A stretch of 64,000 nt of DNA from Haliotis asinina (taxonomy: Eukaryota > Mollusca > Gastropoda > Lepetellida > Haliotidae), in assembly GCF_037392515.1 (NCBI RefSeq), contig NC_090280.1, forward strand, positions 18,850,001 through 18,914,000. The letters are read 5' to 3'. Shown piece after piece: positions 59,524 through 64,000 of the stretch (positions are counted from its first letter, which is position 1; each line of letters opens with the position of its first letter). The notes beneath the pieces are model-generated. The model worked only from the letters and a program-made list of their open reading frames with translations, did not search any database and was not told where the DNA came from. Both the position numbers and the translations under genes were made by a program.

Positions 59524-59640
59524 CAGGTAGCCTAGTAGTTAAAGCGTTCGCTCGTCACGCCGAAGGTCCGTTTCTGGTGTCCCCCCACTGCGATATTGAT
59601 ATAGCATATTTTGTTGTGCTGTGTGACGTTAAAGGGGGAG
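59524..59640 (+). repeat. tRNA-derived SINE, internally deleted
   Basis: CAGGTAGCCTAGTAGTTAAA, GCGTTCGCTCGTCACGCC, GAAGGTCCGTTTCTGGTGTC, then GCGATATTGATATAGC and GTGACGTTAAAGG. The B box and ACATGGGTACAATG block are deleted. Confidence 0.75.
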
Positions 59641-59800
59641 GGACGGGTGAGTAAGTAAGTAGTGGAAGAAAGACCAAGGGCGAGAGAGCGAGGGAGAGAG
59701 GTGGGGGTAGAAAGAGTGAGAGAGAGGAGAGAACGTGATATTGATATAACATATTCTGTTGTGCTGTGTGACTTTAAAGGGGGAGGGACGGGTGAGTAAG
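59600..59800 (+). repeat. AG-rich repeat module, first two copies
   Basis: CATATTTTGTTGTGCTGTG, TGACGTTAAAGGGGGAGG, GACGGGTGAGTAAGTAAG, then a GAGAGAGCGAGGGAGAGAG purine run. A second, shorter copy starts at about 59750 (CATATTCTGTTGTGCTGTG). The third copy is at 61205. Confidence 0.8.
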
Positions 59801-60254
59801 ATAAAGTTTCATTTTACGTAGAAGGTAAATGTACTCCATTTTGATATTTGATATTGGAATCATACTAACGCCCCGCTTGATGCTGTTTTCACTCCGTATA
59901 CCATTCACTTTACAGCTGAGTACAATGTCTTGGAGACTTTTAACATTTTATAACTTAAGCGTTAATGAATTAACTATAGTGATATTTAAATAAAAACAAA
60001 ACAAACAAACAAAAATTTTGAAAATATAAGCGTGTAAGCGTGTGTTTTGCGTTGTTTTTAAAGTACACTCAGACACCGCTTCGACACAACCACAAAATAG
60101 TGGTTACCTAATCAGCATACGGCTTCTGACAAGCATAAACTTTGAGAAAACTGTATTTTCGACACAACAATGTCATATCAAACACATCCACTTGATCATA
60201 GACCATTACAAACTTGGCGAAACCCAGGAGACGCGACCGATTAATATCTTGGTT
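59801..60254. other. Intergenic, nothing recognised
   Basis: Non-coding; contains AAACAAACAAACAAA near 59998 and no other signal. Confidence 0.4.
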
Positions 60255-60416
60255 AAATCTGTTCTTCAGTAACCCATGCTTGTCGTAAGAGGCAAACAAC
60301 GGGATCGGGTGGTCACGTTCACTGACTTGTCCGATACATGTCATCCTGTTCCAGTTTCGTTGATCGAGGCTCATGATGTTGATCACTGAGTTGTCTAGTC
60401 CAAACTGGAACATTTA
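60255..60416 (+). repeat. Long SINE, head missing
   Basis: CTTCAGTAACCCATGCTTGT, AACAACGGGATCGGGTGGTC, GATCGAGGCTCATGATGTTG, ATCACTGAGTTGTCTAGTCC. Followed by an A-rich CAAAA-type tract (60420-60540). Confidence 0.8.
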
Positions 60417-60419
60417 CAG

Positions 60420-60538
60420 ACCTAAACCAAAAACAAACAAAAAACAAAAAAACCCAGCAAAAACAAAATAAAATACAAGCAAAAAAAAAAAAAAAAACTA
60501 AACAAAACAAAGAAACAAACGACCAAAAAAAAAAAATG
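60420..60538 (+). repeat. A-rich simple sequence after a SINE
   Basis: Runs of CAAAAAC/AAACAAA and a 17-A stretch, probably an expanded SINE tail. The minus-strand Phe-rich frame across it is spurious. Confidence 0.8.
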
Positions 60539-60962
60539 CTGACAGCGCAAATCAGGAGTTCCATCCACTAAAACTTCATCAGGGAACATCTGAAAGGGAG
60601 GTAACTGTGTTCTGTGTATCCCGCCGCCAGTACTACTGGGCCATCCGCGTGCTCTCTCAAAGAGCGACCAGTAGTAATAAATGTATATTTAAACATATTT
60701 CAATAAAATAAAATTGAAACCTCAATGCCACAGATCGATATCCCAGTCACCAATCCTCTGTACATTTAAGTAGTGTCATGGCGAGTTATAATTGATCTAC
60801 CTCACGACTTGCTCAACAATACGTCAGTATTTCAATATCACATTGTTGTGTTAAATGCACATATGCAGGTACGAGGAGAAGGAATCGATATATTATTAAA
60901 CGGAACAGCGATAGCAGTTAAGCCAGCTATGTTAACATTGACCCTCTTCCTATCAGCACAAC

Positions 60963-62410
60963 ATGTCGGAATGGCGATATCTAGTGTTCGTTTTATGGAC
61001 AGGGGTCTGTGGACATTTTAGTATCCCTAGAAATATCAACACCACTGAGGTAAGTATATACATTTGTGTAGATTGTATATCGTGTGTATGGTTTGTGATA
61101 CACAGACAGGACACGGTTGAGTATGAAACAGTGATATCGAGAACTTTTACGATGTGTAATCACATGGACAATTTGTACGATTGTGCATACATTTGCCTGA
61201 TGTAATAAAACATATTCTGTTGTGCTGTGTGACTTTAAAGGGGGAGGGACAGGTAAGTAAGTAAGTAGTGGAAGAAAGAACAAGGGAGAGAGAGCGAGGG
61301 AGAGAGGGGAAGAGGGGGGAAAGACTGAGAGAGAGGAGAGAACGACTGAGAGAGAGCGGAAGAGGGAGTGGGAGAGGGAGAAAGAAAGAACAGTGGAGAG
61401 AGAGAGAGGCAGAAAGAGACGGACAGAGAGAGTAATTATAAATAATTTATTTAAACCATCTATAGAAATAATTTGCCTATGCCTTGCAATTCCGTGCCCT
61501 ATGTTTCAGCATCTGTACGTATTCCATGAAACCATCCAAGCAGACAACGATGCCGCTGCGCATGAATACACGCTGATTTTACCCAAGGTGAGACACTCGT
61601 TAAAATACTCGAGTCATCCTCCATACTTTTATCAAAGTGAATATCATACTTCTGAAAGGAAAACAATAGACATTTTGTAATGATGATATTCTCTTGTGTA
61701 GTAATTTTGTTACCCACATTGTGAAACACATAGCAACCATTCTCTCTGTGACGTCATTGAACAATTGAACGTGACGTCAATGAAGAGGGCTGTCACACTT
61801 GCTTACCTTGTTTTACTGCACAATTGTACATAGGTAACATGGACAATTCAGAAGGAATTACACTCGACATATGCATCGTATAAGTCACATGACACACATG
61901 CTCGTGTAATAATCTGACTACAAAACATGAGGCCATATAAACACGATGTCATTCCAACAGTGACGTCATCGTGTCGTAATACGGGGATGTTTCATATTTG
62001 ATATACTGTATGTTTGAGTTTTGTGTATGGGGAAAATTTAGTAATAAATCAAGTGTTGGTGGTCCCTTGTCAGAAGGGTTTGCTTAATTCCCTCAATACG
62101 GCGTAAAATCATACTCATTCGTTGAGCGAAAAGGAAGAATAAAACCATACATCACAGCTTGTCAGCTTGATGGGGACGGGAAACAAGACACCATGTCCAC
62201 TGTCTCCTTCCAGAGTTCCTGTAGCCTGTTGCATCTCTCAGACGTTTGCCACTTCATAAAGATAAGGTTTAGTTTCGTCTATTGTTATATTGACACAATT
62301 TATATCCCATACCAAACTGGTATTCCAATTATATGTTATATCCACAGGGTTACAGACTGGATCTAATGCTGTTTGATGCCTCCAAAGCCAATTTGACAGC
62401 GCAAGGTCTG
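60963..62410 (+). CDS. Secreted or membrane protein of unknown function, first three coding exons (3' part outside window)
   Basis: Three exons join in one frame, all phase 0: 60963-61049 (29 codons, donor GTAAGT), 61510-61587 (26 codons, acceptor ATGTTTCAG, donor GTGAGA), 62348-62410 (21 codons, acceptor TATCCACAG, donor GTATGT). The first exon is a classic signal peptide (MSEWRYLVFVLWTGVCGHFS) followed by RNINTTE. The second reads HLYVFHETIQADNDAAAHEY then TLILPK, the third GYRLDLMLFDASKANLTAQG then L. NTT and NLT are N-glycosylation sites, consistent with a secreted product. No family recognised; ETIQADNDAAAHEYTL faintly recalls cadherin-like repeats but is too weak to call. Later exons lie beyond the window, because the remaining sequence is a transposon. 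Confidence 0.55.
61205..61440 (+). repeat. AG-rich repeat module, third copy, in intron 1 of the secreted-protein gene
   Basis: ACATATTCTGTTGTGCTGTG, TGACTTTAAAGGGGGAGG, GTAAGTAAGTAAGTAGTGG, AAGAAAGAACAAGGGAGAG and a long GAGA tract. It is nearly identical to 59608-59715. Confidence 0.8.
62085..62125 (+). repeat. SINE 3'-tail scrap
   Basis: TCAATACGGCGTAAAATCAT followed by ACTCATTCG matches the shared SINE tail. Confidence 0.5.
62187..62229 (+). other. Short copy of GTPase coding sequence in an intron
   Basis: AGACACCATGTCCACTGTCT, CCTTCCAGAGTTCCTGTAGC, CTG matches 59052-59095 of the GTPase gene, on the same strand of the window, with about one mismatch over 42 bases. Nothing flanking matches well. 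Confidence 0.75.
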
Positions 62411-62692
62411 GTATGTTGAAAACAGAATAAATCTAATTGTTTCCCAGCTTGACATCATCGTTAGCGGTTTGTGATTAGCGTTCAATTAGCACCAGACTTG
62501 GGATGTATTATTGTTCCAGATTGGCGATTAACTCTTCCTGGTTCAGCTTGTGTGTTTCATCCGTATACACTGCACGATTCGCTCTGAAGTTTGTCGAACA
62601 TTTATGTTTAAATCCCCTCAAACTTAAAATCTAATTCATATAATAGTGCTTACCCTTCCAGTCCAAGACACGGCAATTTAATCAGTCATTAA

Positions 62693-63872
62693 AGGAACAC
62701 TGATGGGGAGCGAATGATGTTTCTCGCCAACGGTATAATTGCGAAACCAAACTGCATTTTTTCAGCGCCCGCTCCCTCGACCGTGACGGACAAAGGGACT
62801 GGCCATGGTATTCCTTGTCTGATCGTAACAAAATATCCCAGCAGTGCAGTTTTTTTTCTGATGCTTGGATGGTATAGTGACAGATCCAGTTTGATCCTAT
62901 TTCTGTGTTTTTTTACCTCGATACCTAATCATGGTATCTGAGGTATGATGTCTATAGGCACGTAGCAAGCCATTTGTTTCAGTCAAAAAGATTGCAAAGC
63001 TTTATATTTACATATTTTTTAGTGTTACCCCTGTTGTCATAGCAACTATCATACGTAAATTTTAGTAGCTATGGCAGCTACCCTGGATTATTATATATGA
63101 TAAAAAACACACAGTTGGTTTATTTGAGTTCGTAAACTAAAAACAATGACTTTGATATTGTTAGAGAATTCTGAAAATTTTCTTTCCTGATTACACCTAT
63201 TTACCCAAGTACACACCAAATGCCTGTATGTATTTCTTATGTAACGAAGTTCCGTTGGTATCCTCTAAACAGTTTCGGTCCACAGGTGTTTTCAGGCTGC
63301 ATGCGACACAGAGATTAAATCTTTTTTTCCGTAACTCGCGTTTGATGGTGTAAACCTACACGTGCTGTTTGTTATCATTCTCTTGGTGGTCAGCTAATGA
63401 ATTTATAACAGGTATAATTAGTGGTAACACCACTCAGATTACTCAACAAAGGTTCCCATTTGCATGTAAGTGATGCAAGAGGATTTATCAGCTGAGTTAC
63501 AAAAACAATGTGTTTTTTTTATTCACGTTTCAAAATCATACAAATATAACAATAAACTAATTAGGGTTATGCGACAAAATATAAAGATGTACACTGCCTT
63601 CGTTATTTTCCCGTCCTAATAGTTTTATAACATTTCTACTACTGGCAGATGATTAAGCTTCAAAGTGTTTCATTTGTTTTCATAATACTTTTGTAAAGAA
63701 GTAAAAATGACTTGACCTTAGTTGATCTGTCTATAATTAAACTCTCAATAGCGCATACGGACTGCGCAGCAGAGGTCACGAACCAGTCACGAATTCTGGG
63801 ATATCATCCGGGTACTCACGGGAGAAAAACAATAACAAAAGTTTTAACCAACTGCTCCGCATCAGTGCCCCT
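62693..63872. mobile_element. Non-autonomous Kolobok/T2-like DNA transposon, 1.18 kb
   Basis: TTAA at 62689-62692 and 63873-63876 is the target duplication. The terminal repeats are AGGAACACTGATGGGGAG (left) and, reverse-complemented, AGGGGCACTGATGCGGAG (right), 15 of 18 matching. TTAAAGGRR termini are the mark of the T2 MITE/Kolobok group known from Xenopus. The interior is AT-rich and holds no transposase; a 75-codon frame at 62714-62941 is not convincing. Confidence 0.75.
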
Positions 63873-63876
63873 TTAA

Positions 63877-64000
63877 ACATAATTCTATCATGACTCAAGA
63901 AAATACTGGATTCTGATTGGATTGACGCTATCTGATTTTTATTCCTTTTCCCCGCACATTAACAAGTCTTATTGTGAGAACTACTTCCATTTGACCACGA
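63877..64000. other. Window end, nothing recognised
   Basis: Unique sequence, probably intron of the secreted-protein gene. Confidence 0.3.

Noticed and set aside
62714-62941. Fourth exon of the secreted-protein gene (after TTTTTTCAG at 62765)
   Set aside because: It sits wholly inside the TTAA-flanked transposon and lacks a matching donor in frame.

Overview
This window is nuclear DNA of a marine gastropod, most likely an abalone (Haliotis). Exons are small, with GT...AG introns. About twenty copies of two SINE types are scattered through it; from memory both types are very common in Haliotis genomes. The species call is inference; mollusc is firm.

Layout. (1) 85-5745 (+): the last seven coding exons of an amyloid precursor protein (APP/APPL) homologue, covering the E2 domain, linker, membrane segment and YENPTY tail, then a long AT-rich 3' UTR to about 8.3 kb. 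(2) 8.5-15.8 kb: repeat-rich DNA with a SINE split by a 1.7-kb element made of ~172-bp tandem units, a decayed L1/Tx1-type LINE, microsatellites, and a TATA box with a candidate first exon at 13.67-13.86 kb. (3) 15865-16926 (+): a trihelix (Myb/SANT-like) DNA-binding protein coded in one exon. (4) 17.3-22.6 kb: nested transposons, with a Tc1 copy inside a LINE that probably lies inside an older inverted-repeat element, then a deleted Tc1-like copy. (5) 23419-24312 (-): an intronless class A GPCR, with an inverted SINE pair upstream. (6) 28021-51062: a satellite of about 1,000 tandem copies of a 23-bp unit, broken by a 100-N assembly gap. (7) 51-57.6 kb: mostly non-coding, with a hairpin MITE, a minisatellite, a candidate 67-codon membrane ORF, SINEs and a Tc1 remnant. 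(8) 58633-59280 (-): a Ras-like small GTPase whose 3' side abuts degenerate 96-bp tandem repeats. (9) 60963-62410 (+): three phase-0 exons opening a secreted-protein gene that runs off the window, followed by a 1.18-kb TTAA-flanked Kolobok/T2-like element.

The genes are unrelated host genes and show no pathway linkage. The notable content is repeat biology: the 23-bp satellite with a two-allele site and internal segmental duplications at exact multiples of 23 bp, nested mobile elements, two SINE families with one shared 3' tail, and a splice donor copied inside an intronic tandem repeat. No retroviral, LTR or Polinton element, rRNA, functional tRNA gene or CRISPR array was seen.
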